From Cryptomeria japonica (Eukaryota; Streptophyta; Pinopsida; Cupressales; Cupressaceae), in the NCBI RefSeq assembly GCF_030272615.1, contig NC_081412.1, positions 341,923,870-341,987,869 of the forward strand: DNA of 64,000 nucleotides, written 5' to 3'. Positions 1 through 13,500 of this stretch are shown here, piece after piece. The notes under the pieces were generated by a model. It was not told where the DNA came from. It worked only from the letters and a program-made list of their open reading frames with translations, and did no database searches. A program made the position numbers and the translations under genes. Each line of letters starts with the position of its first letter. The stretch's first letter is position 1.

Positions 1-32
1 TATGTATATGTGTATATATGTATGTATATATG

Positions 33-63
<31 letters not shown>

Positions 64-126
64 ATATATGTGTGTGTATATATGTATATGCATATATATA
101 TATATATGTATATGTATATATATAGG

Positions 127-166
<40 letters not shown>

Positions 167-168
167 CC

Positions 169-259
<91 letters not shown>

Positions 260-275
260 GTGTGTGTGTATGGGA
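1..275. repeat. AT-rich microsatellite (TA / TATATG / GT)
   Basis: Low-complexity tract of TA dinucleotides mixed with TATG units. From about 202 to 257 it becomes a regular TATATG hexamer array of about nine units, and it ends in a short GT run. Long open frames of Tyr/Ile/Met/Cys repeats on both strands are a by-product of the repeat and not genes. The left end lies outside the window. Confidence 0.95.
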
Positions 276-693
276 AAATCTAAAAATACAAGGATAAAGA
301 GACCAAAAGAACACGAGAATATGAATGTTAATATAAGCATATATATATGAATATGCAAACATATAGACTATATCAAACCCTAAATATTTATATACATTAT
401 AACAATATATAAGTGTATCTATATATAACTAAAAACACTATAAGATCCTAAAATTAAGGAATTAGATCAGTTAACTGAAATACTAGAGGTCTGCAAACCC
501 TTGGTATCCATGAGGATCCAAACCTAGAGACCAATGAAATGCTAGATGTATTCCATATCAATCCTGTGAGATGACACTCCATGAGAGTTCCTATTTATAC
601 TATGGATATCCCATGTGCTCCCATGTTTGTTGATTCGTCGGCTCTAGAGTTGCCCTCTCTAAAGATGTGATTGAATGTAATCTTCTTAAAGGA
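276..693. other. AT-rich spacer, no gene seen
   Basis: No open frame with recognisable similarity, no LTR termini and no RNA gene is visible. It lies between the microsatellite and the 3' end of the LINE. It may contain the LINE 3' untranslated region, but no poly-T (the minus-strand poly-A) is seen that would mark the LINE end. Confidence 0.6.
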
Positions 694-3600
694 CTAGCCT
701 AAGAGTAAAGCCCTCCTTAGTATCAAATCCAACCTCCAATTTGGCATGGACCCCTTTCTCAGAGCATTGATCAGAATGGTCGAGTCCCCTTTGATAGCTA
801 GTTTCTCCACCCCTTTCTCTTTACACATTACTAGTCCTTCCAAAAGAGCTGAAAGTTCTGCCATATTGTTAGTTTCAATAACTATTGATTTTTCCAACCA
901 TGCTACCTCAATCCCTTCAGAGTTGTGAAGCCAACAACCATTACCTTCTTGACTTGGGTTACCTCTAGAGGCACCATCAAAGTTGAGCTTGAGCCACCCA
1001 CTCTTGGGCGGCTGCCACACACATTTCTCTCGTTTGTACTTTCCCTCCTTAGCCCTTGGCCCAATAAATAGAGGAATCTTTAGCCCAATCCACCAGCCAC
1101 TCGTCTTTTCATCCCAGAAGGTCATATTTGACTCCCCACACTGCCTCTTCATGATTCTATTATTCATAATCTCAATAATGGCAACTTCTATCTTATTAGT
1201 TAGTTGTTCCCATCCCAACCTTTTCTCTTTAAATATGCGTCTATTCCTCTCTTTCCACAATTCCCATATAACAATAGATGGAGCAACAATCCAAAGACCT
1301 CCATACAAGCAATTCAATTTTTTGATAGGCCAAGCTTGAAACATGCTTAGAATAGAATTTGGTATTACTAAGATGCATCCAAGTTTATTATGTAGCGAAT
1401 TCCAACACTAGTGAGAGAATTTACAGGATAATAATATGTGATCCGCATTATCTTCATCTTTTTAAAAAAGAGGGCACCTACTTGGGCCAACATATCCTAT
1501 TTTTCTAAATATGTCAGCAGTGAGGATCCTATTCTGCAATGCTAACCATGAGAACAGTTCGGGCTTAGGTAAGAAATTTCTATCCCAACACAGTCTCAAT
1601 GGAATGTTACTTTTTGGTCTTAGCTGTTTTCCCATTAGAAGATTATAACCCTCCTTAGTGTTATAGTCCACCATTTTTGAGCCATCCCATACCAATTTAT
1701 CCTGTCCAAGCTGAAAAGTGATAACTCTAGACCCTAAGATTTTGACCAGCTCCTCCTTTTCACTACCTGTGATATTGATGTTGTCAAAGAATTTCCACCT
1801 CCACCCTTTAGCAATGTCTCCCTCCATAACTTCAATGTAATTGTTAACATATTTACCCCACCTTTCTTCCAAGAGGGTCTTGGAATATTTAAGGTTGGAA
1901 ATCTTGTCAATTGTAGGATATCCCCCCAAGAATCTGACCAAAATAGGGTCTGGTCTCCATTCCCAAGATTCCATGTTAGATTCTTTGTAATAATACTTCT
2001 GCAATCTAACATGAAGTTCCAAATGTGTGATCCTCTTGGGGGATTAGTAGTCCTAAAAATACTTGTAGAGTTGTTGCTATTTAAGTATTTATGGTAGAGG
2101 ATTTTGGCCCATTTTAGGTGAGGCAGTTTATGCATTCTCCATATTAATTTTTCTCCTAAAGCCTTACTTTATTCTCTAATATTCTTAATTCCAGCCCCTC
2201 CATTCACCTTAGGCCTACATACTTTATCCCAAGCCAATAGTGCCAATTTATTTTTATCCCCTGTTCCTTGCCAAATTTTTTTTTGGAGATATTTATTCAT
2301 CTCTTATTTTTTAGCTACCAAGAGATCAATACATGAAAGTTGGTAAATTGGCATAGAAGAAAGAACTGATTTTATCATGGTTTCCCTTCCAGTCGAGGAG
2401 AGCCATTTACCCATCCAATTTTCTGTTTTGTTCTTTATTTTGGTTACCATATGATCCCAAAGTTTTGAAGATCTATAACCTTTATCTAAGGGTATTCCAA
2501 GGTATTTGCATGGAAGCTCCCCCATTTTTAATTTCAAAATATTACATATTGCATTTTCCATGTTCTTGTCAGTATTAAAGAAGAAGATTTCAGATTTTTC
2601 CTTGCTAATTTCTTGTCCTGAGGCTTCAGTATAGGAGTCAAGTATTTATTTAAATGATCGCACCTCATGTCTATTACCTTGGCCATACAACATAGTATTA
2701 TCAACAAATTGATGATGAGTGATGGGATCCAATCCATTAGTTATTTTAATGCCTTTAAGGGTATCCCTTTCTCTGGCCTTGGTGATGGATCTTCCTAGAG
2801 ATTTTGCCATGATGATAAAAAGGAAAGGGGATATGGGGTCCCTCTGCCTCAATCCTCTAGAAATGCTAAAAAAACCATCTGGGGTTCCATTTACAAGGAT
2901 GGAAATTATAGGGGAAGAGATGCATTCATAGATAAGGTTAATCTAGGACTTGGCGAAGCCAAAATCTTCCAAGCATTTGCAAAGGAAGTGCCACTCCACC
3001 TTATCATAAGCCTTTTTAATGTTTAACTTAATTAGCATGCTTGGTTCCCTATTCTATTGGATTGATTGGATGGATTCTTGGGCAATGATGACACCATCAT
3101 AAATAGACCTTCCCGGGATAAAGCCTATTTGATCTTCACTAATTAGGAGGGGGAACAATTTTTGCAATCTATTTTCAATAGTTTTGGTGAATAGTTTGTA
3201 AATAATATTGCACAATGCTATTGGTCTAAAGTATCCAAAGTTTTCTACCTTATCCTTCTTAGGTATAAGGGTGATGAAAGTGTTGTTTATTTCTTTAAGC
3301 ATATTACCTGAATTTCTTACCCCCTCCAATGCCGCTATTATATCATCCCCAATAAAATACCAACATTTCTGAAAGAAGGCATCTGGGAACCCATCAGGCC
3401 CAGGTGCCTTGTCTGGATTCATCTGCATTAATGTTGTTTCAACCTTCGCTTTTGAAAATCTATCTCCTAAACTCTTATTCTACTCTTCTGTGATGATTTT
3501 AAGGATGTTTGCTAGGATTTCATCCCTAGATCCTAAGTTAGAACCTTCCCAATTATTAAGGATTCTCTCATAATACTTCACTGTCTCAGTTGCAATTCAG

Positions 3601-4800
3601 TTATGATCTCCAGTAACTGGTCCTTCACACATTCTGATTTTGGTTATTCTATTCACTATTCTCCTTTGTCTGGTACTGTTGTGGAAGAATTTCATATTCT
3701 TATCTCCATCACTTAACCACATCTCTCTAGACTTTTGGCATAAAAAAAATTCTTCCTTGGCCAAGATATCCTCATAATCCTAACCATTTTTGTTTCAAGT
3801 AAAGAGCCTCATCCATTCCTTTTTCAATTACCGTCTTGTTAACCACACTCATTTCTTCTTCTAATTTAACCTTCACCTCAAAAATGTTGCCAAAGTGAGT
3901 TTTATTCCACCTGAACAGATTATTTTTTACCACTTTCAGTTTACTAACAACTCCAAATAGCTTGGATCCAGTGACTTTTGTCCCTTTCCACCATTGCTCA
4001 ATCAACCCCATTACATTATCATCTCTTAACCACATCTGTTCAAACTTAAAAGGGCACCTTTTGGGTCTAAATTCCTCGGTAATAGATAGTTGTATAGGAT
4101 AATGACCAGATCTTGAAATAGGAAGGATTTCCGCAGATAAGGAGTTAGGGAGGTCAATCAAACTTCCTCTAAGAAAAAACCTATCTAGTTTTTCTGCTAT
4201 GTAGCTGAAACCTATCCTCCTATTATTCCATGTGTATTAGTCCTTAGAAGTCTTTATCTCCATGAGGTTGGTTTTATGGACCCATTTACAAATTTTTTTT
4301 TTCAGATTGTGAGATTGTTCTACTCCCTCCCCATTTCTCATTATGGTCCAATATAGCATTAAAGTCTCCACCTATGATGCAAATCTGGTTAGGAATTACC
4401 CTCAGATATAGTTCTATTTTACTCCAAATCCTTCTTTTGTCTCGATTTTGTTTTGGACCACATACATTTATTGGAAAGAAACAAAGGTTGTTTTTAATGC
4501 CTTTTACCCATCCGCTCATCTAGTTTGCTTGACTCCTTTCTACTTCAAAGGAAACCAATCTTGGATCCTAAATTACTACTAAACCACTTGAGGCCCCATT
4601 AGCAGGGTGACCAATCATCTCTTTAATGCCTAATTTTTTCTTGAAAATCTCAATTTCTTCTAAATTTAGTTTAGTTTCTTGAATCATTATTAACTCAGAG
4701 TTAGTTGTTGTAATGCAATGTTTTATGATCTACTACTTGTTAGGGGAATTCATGACCCTAACATTCCATGAAAGGAGTTTTATGGATCCTTCGGAAGCTA
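694..4800 (-). pseudogene. LINE ORF2 polyprotein remnant (EN-RT-zf-RVT-RNase H)
   Basis: In an active LINE this protein nicks DNA and copies its RNA at the nick. Visible parts in reading order: endonuclease start with SWNVR near 4765; the EN motif GGDFNAIL (4286-4519); a later EN block at 3772-4161 where the usual SDH reads SGH, so a catalytic Asp is lost; the RT start with DKAPGPDGF (3054-3428) and IPGRS; RT block 2646-2852 where the active-site FADD reads FVDN, losing the second Asp; KYLGIPL at 2304-2561; zf-RVT at 1462-2022; RNase H at 694-1344 with FDGAS, NMAEL and GDS, so its D-E-D residues are present. Stops and frame changes separate the blocks. Clearly non-functional. Confidence 0.87.
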
Positions 4801-4931
4801 CTTTCCCTTCCCTGCATCAAACATAGGGGGTAATTTGCAAACCCATCTATATTTCTTACTTTTGACATAGATTTTCTGCCTCTTCTTTCTCTCTGCTTAG
4901 CACAGTTCGGGGTCTCCTTTCCAAATTCATT

Positions 4932-5974
4932 TTAATCAGTGCCAAGGACTTCCTCCCTATCCTCATTATCTTTGTTTCTCAACTCAACCATTATCTCGAC
5001 CTCCTCGATCAAATCTTGTTCCTCATTCCCTAAATCCATAATTTTTGCAATTAGAGCTTGTTTTTGCAAGGCTAATTCATCTTCATCAACAATTTCCTCT
5101 AAAAACCTACCCATGAGATCGCTTATGACTTCATTGCAAACTTGGTTGATTGATACCTCAATCTTGTTCTTATTTTCCTTATCCTCCTTAGGAAAAGGCA
5201 TGTTGTCTCTACTATCTTGTGTCCCAAGATGATCCTCTTTTGAATGTCCTGCATTAGACTCCAATCCTACTCCATTTCCCTGACATCCTCCATGGAATTC
5301 AAGGGGAGAGGCCTTGGAATCACCTCTTAAAAAATCTCCACATCCTCCCCCTTAATTTCCATCCTTTCAATGAGACCATTCAAATTATCATCTTTTCTCT
5401 GACAAACCCTTTGAGTCATGTCATTCTCTAATACTACCTGAATGGATGTAAGTGCATTGTGATCTGGATTAGAAACCTAAGAAGGGCTTCGTGAATTCTC
5501 CTTTTGGGTACCAAATAACAAGGGAGAAGCCATCTTAGGGGATTGTTTTAGACTAGGGTTTTCAAGAAAGGCTTCTACCTGAGAGGCATGAGGGATATCT
5601 ATAATTACTTCAGTAGATGCTTCTTCTCGTAAAACTACCATATTCTCCCCTGCCTTATTTTCTACCTTAGGGGATATCGATTCAGATGGATTATCATACA
5701 ATTTATTTTCTACAATCTCTCCTTCTTCAATCTCAGTGGGAGAGCTAGGTTGTTTGTTAATGTTTACCTTCTCAAAATGGGCAACACTAATAATGAAGCC
5801 ACCTCTGTCATTATTGAAGCAAATGTTGATACCATTGCTCCTAAAGGGAGAAGCATGTGGATGGTTCTTCTTAACAGGGGGATCCCTAAGTGTATAGGCA
5901 ATATTATTGGATATCGGCCTCATGTAAAATTCAGGTTTGATGAAGTATTTCACATTAGCCATGTGATGATATGA
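4932..5974 (-). pseudogene. Probable LINE ORF1 remnant
   Basis: Two minus-strand open blocks (5477 to about 5974, and 4932-5264) lie just upstream of the LINE endonuclease, the place of ORF1, the RNA-binding protein of the element. The blocks are rich in Glu, Ser, Asn and Lys (for example EIEEGEIVENKL). No CCHC zinc knuckle or RRM could be recognised, so the assignment rests mainly on position and orientation. The N-terminal part is lost at the junction with the LTR near 5975, where the open frame runs about 100 bases into LTR sequence. Confidence 0.5.
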
Positions 5975-7360
5975 TGAATCAATAAGAATCCACACAACTA
6001 GGGAGAGGGGGGGGGGTGAATCAATAGATAGAAAACAAACTAAACTTTCACCAAACTCAAAAGACAACTCATAAATCAATATCTAAACTAACTGGTTCAA
6101 ACACTGAACTACAAACTGCAAATGCACTGTCAAGTATATAGGTTGACTAGCATACCAAAATAACAGTGTAATAGATGAAACTCTTAAACCATTTAACCAA
6201 AACATCAAAATATTTTACTGACATTAGTAAAAGCACATTTCAAATCACTTCCGGTCATCTTAATACATCTAAGTGTCTTTACCAGCTAAACAAATTTACC
6301 ATATCAAAACATAACCAAAAAAAACATTCACCACTTGACACAATGATTTTTGACATGGAAACCCAAATGGGAAAAACCACGGTGGGGATGAATACCCACA
6401 AGTATTCTAAACTCTTTTGAAGTTCACCCTGTTAGGAGCCAAGCCTTGTTAGAAGCTTTACAAAAATGTCCCGCTAGGAACAAATCCGGTTAAGGACCAC
6501 TCGGTTAAGTGATTGACTACAATACCCCGTTAAAGGCAATACCCTGTTAGGAGTAACCTTGATAGAGGATTTAAAATACAATCTAATGGATCACCTGGTT
6601 AGAGGATTTAGAAAACACCAAGCCTATTAAAGCTTACCCGGTTAAGAGATTTAACTATTGTAATTGTTAGAGAATAGCAGGGTTTTGCTGATCTGACAAA
6701 TAACACTACTCTTCTTGATCAGATCCTTTTCATGCTCCTATCTACCTTCAAAGATACTGTAGATACTCCTCCTAGTTCGGCAATCAATCAAACTGATACT
6801 TAACCAAAATTGCCAACACTACAACAAAACAACTCATCGACCTTATAAGCAAAACAATAGGTCGGTAACACATCACAAAACCTAAGATCTCATAGAGATT
6901 ACAAACAAATTGGTTCAAACATGACCATTGGATTACATAGCAATCATCTGCACATTATACAATACAACTTCAACCACTCCTAGATTACCAGACATAGGAT
7001 CTTGTAACTCATCACGCGGTTTCCACTTCATGCAATGCACTCGCTCTTTCCCAAGATAAAACAGTTATGTCTACGCGCCAAAACCACTTTGAAACTCATC
7101 ACGTGCATCATACATATGTGGCATAATAATCTCCAATCATTATTTGATCATAGATAACCATAATTGATTCACTAAGCTCCATCGGTTAGGGTTTGACATA
7201 TCAACATGTAGGGTTACCGATTGATCTCACTGCTTCTATAGTAATATCGGTTTCCTTCACTTCTTAACTATCGGTTGCAATACAACTCCATTACCGGTTA
7301 CAATTGACATCAATGACAACACTTAAACTTCATTAATGTAATATTCATGAAATGCCAACA
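5975..7360 (-). repeat. 3' LTR of element B
   Basis: The right end is set by CCAACA followed at once by the polypurine tract. The left end is approximate: it begins about 25-30 bases before the G-run at 6001-6016, by analogy with the other LTRs here. It contains the family motifs TGAATCA after a G-run and GGGAAAAACCACGG near 6370, plus CATCAATG at 7308-7315. The partner 5' LTR is lost. Confidence 0.75.
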
Positions 7361-7383
7361 ATCTCCCCCTTTGGCATTGATGG
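7361..7383 (-). promoter_or_regulatory. Polypurine tract of element B
   Basis: Read on the minus strand this is CCATCAATGCCAAAGGGGGA followed by GAT and then the LTR (TGTTGGC). An RNase H-resistant purine tract next to the 3' LTR primes plus-strand DNA. The same sequence is found next to the 3' LTRs of elements A and C and, with small changes, E. Confidence 0.85.
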
Positions 7384-7776
7384 AAATACAAATATAAATA
7401 CCCTTTGATTGTGATGATTGAGAGTAATGCACATCACAGGTATAGGAATCTTGGTTTACATTTTTCCATGTACTCTCCTTCAACTGAGTCTCCATGTCTT
7501 TAGTTGGTAACTAGCTATAGTTCTTCTCCCTATCAATGATACATTTCTTTTCTATCAATGATACAGTTCTTCTCCCCCTTTGACAACAATGCCAAAGTGA
7601 AAGTAAAACATACAATTTCATACTTCATTGTTCTGCACCAACGATCTGTAGCTTGTTGCCCCCCCTATGGAATAGCTCCACTCTACACCAATCCCGCTTC
7701 AAGATCTTCAATAAGCTCTGGGACTGATGTCTTCCACATCTATTCAACTGACCTCATGTAGGGGCACAAACCCTAG

Positions 7777-10320
7777 CTAGGCTCTAAGATACTCAAAAGT
7801 AGCCTTAGGTAGAGGTTTAGTAAAGATATCCACTAGTTGTTCCTTAGTAGATACATGCTCCAGGAATACATCTTTACCATGCAATTTCTCTCTTAAGAAA
7901 TGATATTTCAGCTCAATATGCTTGGTTCTAGCATGCAACATCGGGTTATTTGAAATATTTATTGTACTGGTGTTATCACAGAAAATCCTTACCGGTTCTG
8001 TGATCTTCAACTTGAATCCTTCCATAATGTGTTTCATCCAGATTGCCTGGGTACAATTCATATATGCTGCAAGATATTCAACTTCAGTAGTTGATTGTGA
8101 TATACAACTTTTCTTCTTGCTGCTCCAAGATACAATCCTTCCTCCAAGAAAGAATGCACCTCCGGTTGTGCTCTTCCTGTCATCAACATTTCCTGCCCAG
8201 TCTGCATCTATATAGACTTTCATATCAAAGTTACCTTCTTATGGATACCATAATCCATAATCAATAGTACCTTTCAAATATCTAAATATCCTTTTAGTGA
8301 CTACCATGTGTGTCTCCTTTGGGTTCTTCTGAAATCTGGGAACTAATCCAACTGCATGAGAAATATCCAGTCTACTGTGAACAACATAGTGCAGTTTCTA
8401 TATCATAGACCTATACTCCTTTTCATCAACGGATGCAGCACCATCCTCCTTAGAGAATTTACAACTTGTAACCATTGGTGTCCCAACTGGTTTACAATCT
8501 CCCATTCCAAATGTCTTCAATACCTCTTTCACATATTTGGACTGTGTGATAAAAATACCACTTTTCATTTGTTGAATTTGCAAATCTATGAAGAATTTTA
8601 TCTCTCCTAATAGAGAGATCTGAAATTAACTTATCTCATTTGCAAAGTCATCACTCATGTCATCATTGCCTCCAAAAATGATATCATCCACAAATACCTC
8701 ACTAACCAGTATCTTATCTTCTTTAGTCTTGAGATATGTTGTTGTCTTCACTGGTTCTCTAAAAACCTATCTTCACCAAGTGTGAATGTAGTCTTTCATA
8801 CTATGCTATTGGTTCTTGCTTCAAACCGTGTAGTTTGCACACCATATCCTTTGCATCAGTCAAAGCATAATGATTTGGCTATTCAATGTAGACTTCCTCT
8901 TCCAGTCTTCCATTTAGAAATGTTGACTTCACATCCATCTGATATATTTTGAATCCCCTATATGCTGCAAATGCAAGTAGAGTCCTAACACCTTCCAATC
9001 TAGCAACTGGTGCAAATGTCTCACCATAGTCTTCTCCTTCTTCCTGTGCATAACCTTTGCATACCAATCTGGCTTTGTTTTTGACTACTACTCCATCTTC
9101 AATTTAGTTTATTTTTGAATACCCATTTAGTACCTATTACATTTTTTTTCACTGGTCTAGGTACTAGGGTCCATGTATTGTTCTTCTCAATCTAGTCAAG
9201 CTCTTCTTCCATAGCCTTGATCTAGTGATCATCTCCAAAGGCTTATTTCACTGTTTAAGGCTCAATAGTGGAGATCATACAAGAATTCTCTCTTATTATT
9301 CTTCTGGTTAACACACCAACATCTTTATCTCCAATAATCTGATTAGGATTATGATTTAGTCCTACATACCTTGGAATACCATGATCATTATCTTCAGGTT
9401 CTTCTACCTCACTATCTTCATCTTCTGCAGAAGCTACCTATTCCGGTTGAACTAGTGCAACAACATTCATTTCACCAACTTCTAGCTTCACCAGTTTTGG
9501 TTCCAAAATAGGAATGTAAGATTCATCTTCCTTCTTCTCCTCACTGGTTTCTCCTGTATCTTCAGGACACTCATCCACTCGGACATCAAAAATTTCAATG
9601 ATCTTCTTTATCTGGTTGTTGTAACATTTGTAGGCTTTTCTCTTGGTGGAGTAACCAAGAAATATGCCTTCATCACTCTTAGCATCAAACTTACCAACAT
9701 AGTCACCTCTCTTGATAAAAAATTTACTACCAAAAACCTTAAAGTAGCTGACATTAGGTGATCTACCATACCAGTATTCATAAGGAGTTTTATCCTTACC
9801 TCTTTTAACCAATATCTGGTTCATAGTGTAGACAGTTATGCTGACAGCTTCTCTCCAGAAAGTTTTAGCTACACCTCCTTGTATTAGCATAGTTCTAACA
9901 GTTTGAACAAATGACTAACTGTTCCTCTCTGCAATACCATTTTGCTATGGTGTCCTAGGTACAGAAAGATGCCTTTTAATTCCATTGTCTTCACAATATC
10001 TAGTGAATTCCTCTGAAGTAAACTTACCACCTTGATCAGTTCTTAAGCACTTTATCTTCATTCCACTTTCCTTTTCAGCTAAGGCCCTAAATGCCTTAAA
10101 CTTGCTAAAGGCTTTTGTTTTGTCCTTCAAGAATGTGACCCACATAATTCTTGAGCAATCATCAATGAATATCATTAAATACCGATCACCTTGAATACTT
10201 CTAGTCCTTATTGGTCCACAGAGGTCTGTATGAACTAAATCTAGAAAAATGTTTTGCTGAGAAATATTTGCTCTTAAAAGTTGAGGATGTCATCTTTCCT
10301 AACTGATATTTCTTACATAG
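7777..10320 (-). pseudogene. Copia pol remnant of element B (integrase, RT, RNase H)
   Basis: Encoded copying and integration enzymes. Integrase: HTDLCGP-like region frameshifted near 10230; FIDDCSRIMWVTFL and RTDQGGKF in 9945-10175, with the later Glu in NGIAER; the frame is interrupted by an amber codon at 9945-9947 inside the TPQQNG motif. Integrase C-terminal part with DEGIFLGYS at 9438-9890. [22 protein letters not shown] and [10 protein letters not shown] in 8879-9067; the active site FVDD is intact near 8690; GIFITQSKYVKE in 8398-8583. RNase H at 7777-8223 keeps DADWAG, EVEY and CDN and ends in IFTKPLPK. Several stops separate the blocks, so it is dead. Confidence 0.88.
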
Positions 10321-11310
10321 AGCTAAAAGATCAGTTAGAGTGAGGGAGGAAGATATAATAGTAATAATAAGATCTAAAGTGAAACAATGATAGAAAAGGC
10401 TAAAAGATCAGAAACAATATTCGTAGAAATGCTTGAAACAAGTGATAAATATAAATCAACTTGATGAATTTTATTAGGAGAATGCATTTCCCTTCTAGGA
10501 TGATATTATTGAAGGGTGTTATTAATAAAGAGAACACAACATACTTCTTTGCAAGAAACTAGGTTGATGACATGTTGATTAGGAAAATATGACAAAATCT
10601 TGTGGAGTAAGGCCATGACATGAGAGTAGAAGTTAGTCAGGCTAGATGGCTAGCAATTTGGAAATTTTGATTTTGTCTCTTTCAAGTTGTTTGAGACATA
10701 CATAGAGTAAGAAATGCTTTAACTTCCAAAGTCTCAACAAGTTTTGGTCTCATCTTTTTTCTAGAAAATTCCTACAATCCCAAGAATATGATTTGTGGGA
10801 GTGCTTGGATCACTTCTATAGCACTGAAAATGTTGAAAATGTTTAGGAATTAGAGAAATGGTCTGTGAAAATATTAACTTAGTATCTCACTATAAGGCAA
10901 AAGTGTTTGATAAAAAAGAAGTTAGTTGATTCAATAACAAGATCTAGATATCCATCATATTTTTTGACTAATTTACAACATTGGGATGTCGAATTTGATT
11001 ATGAGAATTTCATGTATGGTAAAAGGGAAAATGAAAATGATTTCATTAAAAAAATGTTTTAACATATTCTTGGTCCATAAAGGTTTCTAGAACAAAATCT
11101 AGTTTTAAAAAATGATTTTGGTAAGGATGATCTCATCCTTGTTGTGTATTCATAGAGATCAAAATAAATTACCCACCAAGAATGTCTACCATCATATTAT
11201 AGAATAAGTTGTAGGAACACCAAGAACTTTAAGATACAATAGGCAAGTCATGATCAAAGCACCAAATATAAGAGGAAAAAAATTATTATGTTTATTAGGT
11301 AGTTTTGTTC
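10321..11310. other. Unassigned spacer between two LTR remnants
   Basis: AT-rich sequence with no open frame longer than about 60 codons, no LTR ends and no recognised motif. It may be old retrotransposon interior, but nothing in it supports a specific call. Confidence 0.5.
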
Positions 11311-11945
11311 TATTGGAAATAAGGCAGAAAACTGAGAGGGGGGGGGGGGTGAATCAGTTTTCACAAAACTTAACTTAAACTCAATTTCAGATCTGATTAT
11401 TAACAATGAAAGCATAAGTAAACATCACATCAATAACACACATAACACCAAGATTTTTGAGGTGAAAACCCGGTTAAGGGAAAAACCACGGTGGGAACCT
11501 ACCCACAATAAGATGATAGTCTGCTAGAAGTATATGAAATATTACAATCGGGAATGCAAATGCATTCAGGCACACTGCCTAGAGCTCACTACTTAAAACA
11601 CAATAACAACAAGGACTACAACCCTGGGGAAGACTCACTGTCTTACAAAAAGATTCGGATTATATCCAGAAGATCATGAGTTGATAGAATAACATCTCCT
11701 AATGCCTGGTTATAGTTATGGTTAAGCTCATATATTGCTCTACTACACTGGTTTCACACTTGTCCTCTACTACCAAAAGATCAAAGCTTTATTCGCACTT
11801 TACATGCACTCACAGAATCCATAGATACATCTGCAACATGAAATTATAATATTTTATACAAATCACCAACCTATATTTTAAGGTCGTCGCAACACAGAAT
11901 ACAAATTACAAAATATGATAACACACACTACAATAAAATATTATT
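11311..11945 (-). repeat. Truncated LTR fragment, C family
   Basis: Starts TATTGGAAATAAGGCAG, matching the left LTR end of element C (TATTGGAAACAAGACAG). It carries the perfect 9-bp hairpin arms GAAAACTGA / TCAGTTTTC around a G-run (11327-11362), then the GGGAAAAACCACGG motif. Similarity to the C-family LTR is followed to about 11945 (ACACTACAATAA) and then stops, so roughly the U3 half is missing. Confidence 0.8.
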
Positions 11946-12480
11946 AAGAGATCCTATTATGTGAGAATTCATTGATACTATTGATACTACTGAAAGAGAA
12001 TGGTTATGTTCACCTTCTTTGTGAATCTTGACATGTGATGTTTATGATCTTTCTTTGAAGATGGTGTAGCTATCTTTGGTTTTGAATATTGACCATTTTA
12101 TGGGAGCTTCAAAATTTTGTAGGTTGTATTTGAAGTTGGCATAGAATTATTGGTGGATGCTCATGGAGACTAGAGAAAATTAGGTGACTCTAGATATCTC
12201 TTCTACTTAGAGACATGTGTTGGAATCTAACCCACTTAAAAAATTTTAGTAAAAAGAGTAAGGATCCTACACCTAGATTCCATTATGGACGTAAAGGGAA
12301 GATTTTTTTTTTTTTTTTTTAAAGATATAATTTCTTGGTGGTGTGTGCACATAATAATATTGTATCTTAACCTTTATCTACTTAGAAAGTGAAGAGGTAT
12401 TTCTCACCTGAATATCAAATGTGTTCTTTAATTTATATCCTATATCCTGAGCTAAAGATCTAATTTTGATAACTTGTTTG
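11946..12480. other. Unassigned AT-rich spacer with T18 tract
   Basis: No gene seen. An 18-base T-run lies at 12303-12320, which could be the poly-A tail of a minus-strand retroposon or simply low complexity. No coding sequence adjoins it. Confidence 0.5.
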
Positions 12481-13500
12481 TGTTGGAAAATAAACAGGTT
12501 CAATATCAAATATTGTGAAGATCAAATCTCTATCCAACAAACTAATAAAAGGATGAGATTAAAGGTTTGGATAGATACAACATGAAAATATAAAAAACCA
12601 TATAAAAATATGAAATAAAGTTGCCTTAATTTTGGAAAACAAAGATTAGATCCTATGTGAACATATAACAACAATAAATAATGATTATCATAAGAATAAG
12701 ATAGAATAAATAAGGCATAAATAAGAAACATAACATCCACATATAACACATAATTTTCATGGATAAACCCTTGCGGCTAAAAACTCCACCAAGAAGAGAG
12801 GACTAGCTTGTATTATCAACAAAAAAGTGCTTACAATACAATCACTTACATTCTCCTCTTTGTCTCCACTGTAGTGACACATATGTACATATGAACAACC
12901 TCCTTATGCCTCCTATTCATCCTTTGTTCCTATATAAAATATACATTCAATTTTTACATTTAAAATCTATAGCGAAAGGTTGAATTCATAGAATGGCAAG
13001 AGTGGCAAAACCACCAATAAAGGTTCTTATAGGATCCTCTTCATTCCTCACAACCACAAACCTTGAATTTACTCTAGATTAAACTCAAAAAGACGTCAAT
13101 TTAGCTTTCAATACTTTCGTTCCAACTGAGGTGCCCATACTTGCAAGATAAACATTACATTAAATGTAATAAGTGACCAGATACCAAAAGACACATGTTG
13201 CCTCTTCCATGCTCCCACTTGGAGAAGCCCATAGGTCACTCTTTTCCAACTTCCTTAAGCCATTAACTATCTTATTCTAAATATCCATAAGTGGGAAAAA
13301 TAATATTAAATAATTGTGTTCACATCCCTCTTTTACCCCTGCTAGTATCATCCATCACCCCTTATGAATGCATTACAAATAATTGTGAGAACTAAGTATT
13401 ACAACAATTTCTTAGTACATCCTAAGCTCCTTAGGAAAGTTTCAAAGGATGTTGTAACCATATCATACAATTTACAAGATAGATGGCACCTTAATCATAA
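12481..13500 (-). repeat. Possible old LTR of another copia family
   Basis: Begins TGTTGGAAAATAAACAGG, a typical LTR edge. The bases just left of it (GATAAC near 12470) weakly resemble the complement of the initiator-tRNA primer site. Near 12770 a block GGATAAACCCTTGCGG... CTCCACC recalls the conserved R/U5 motif of the other LTRs. The right end is not identified and no second LTR was found, so this is tentative. Confidence 0.3.

Larger units (their letters stand above)
694..5974 (-). mobile_element. Decayed L1-like LINE (non-LTR retrotransposon)
   Basis: On the minus strand the order is ORF1-like region, apurinic-type endonuclease, reverse transcriptase, zf-RVT domain and a plant-type RNase H, which is the layout of plant L1-clade LINEs carrying a C-terminal RNase H. 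Every domain is broken by stops or frameshifts. The 5' side is cut by the LTR of the copia element starting near 5975, and LINE sequence does not resume beyond that element. No clear poly-A tail or target-site duplication was found. Confidence 0.88.
5975..10320 (-). mobile_element. Element B: truncated Ty1/copia retrotransposon
   Basis: Minus-strand copia element with its 3' LTR on the left, a polypurine tract next to it, then RNase H, RT and integrase. The homology ends near 10320 in the integrase zinc-finger region (CKKYQLGK). The protease, gag, primer-binding site and 5' LTR are missing. RT motifs (FVDDIIFGG, QQMKSGIFI) resemble the SIRE/Maximus type rather than the Tork type seen in element F. 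This lineage call is from memory of motifs. Confidence 0.88.

Noticed and set aside
2-362. Open frames of 60-95 codons in the TA repeat on both strands
   Set aside because: They encode only Tyr/Ile/Met/Cys/Val/His repeats dictated by the microsatellite.
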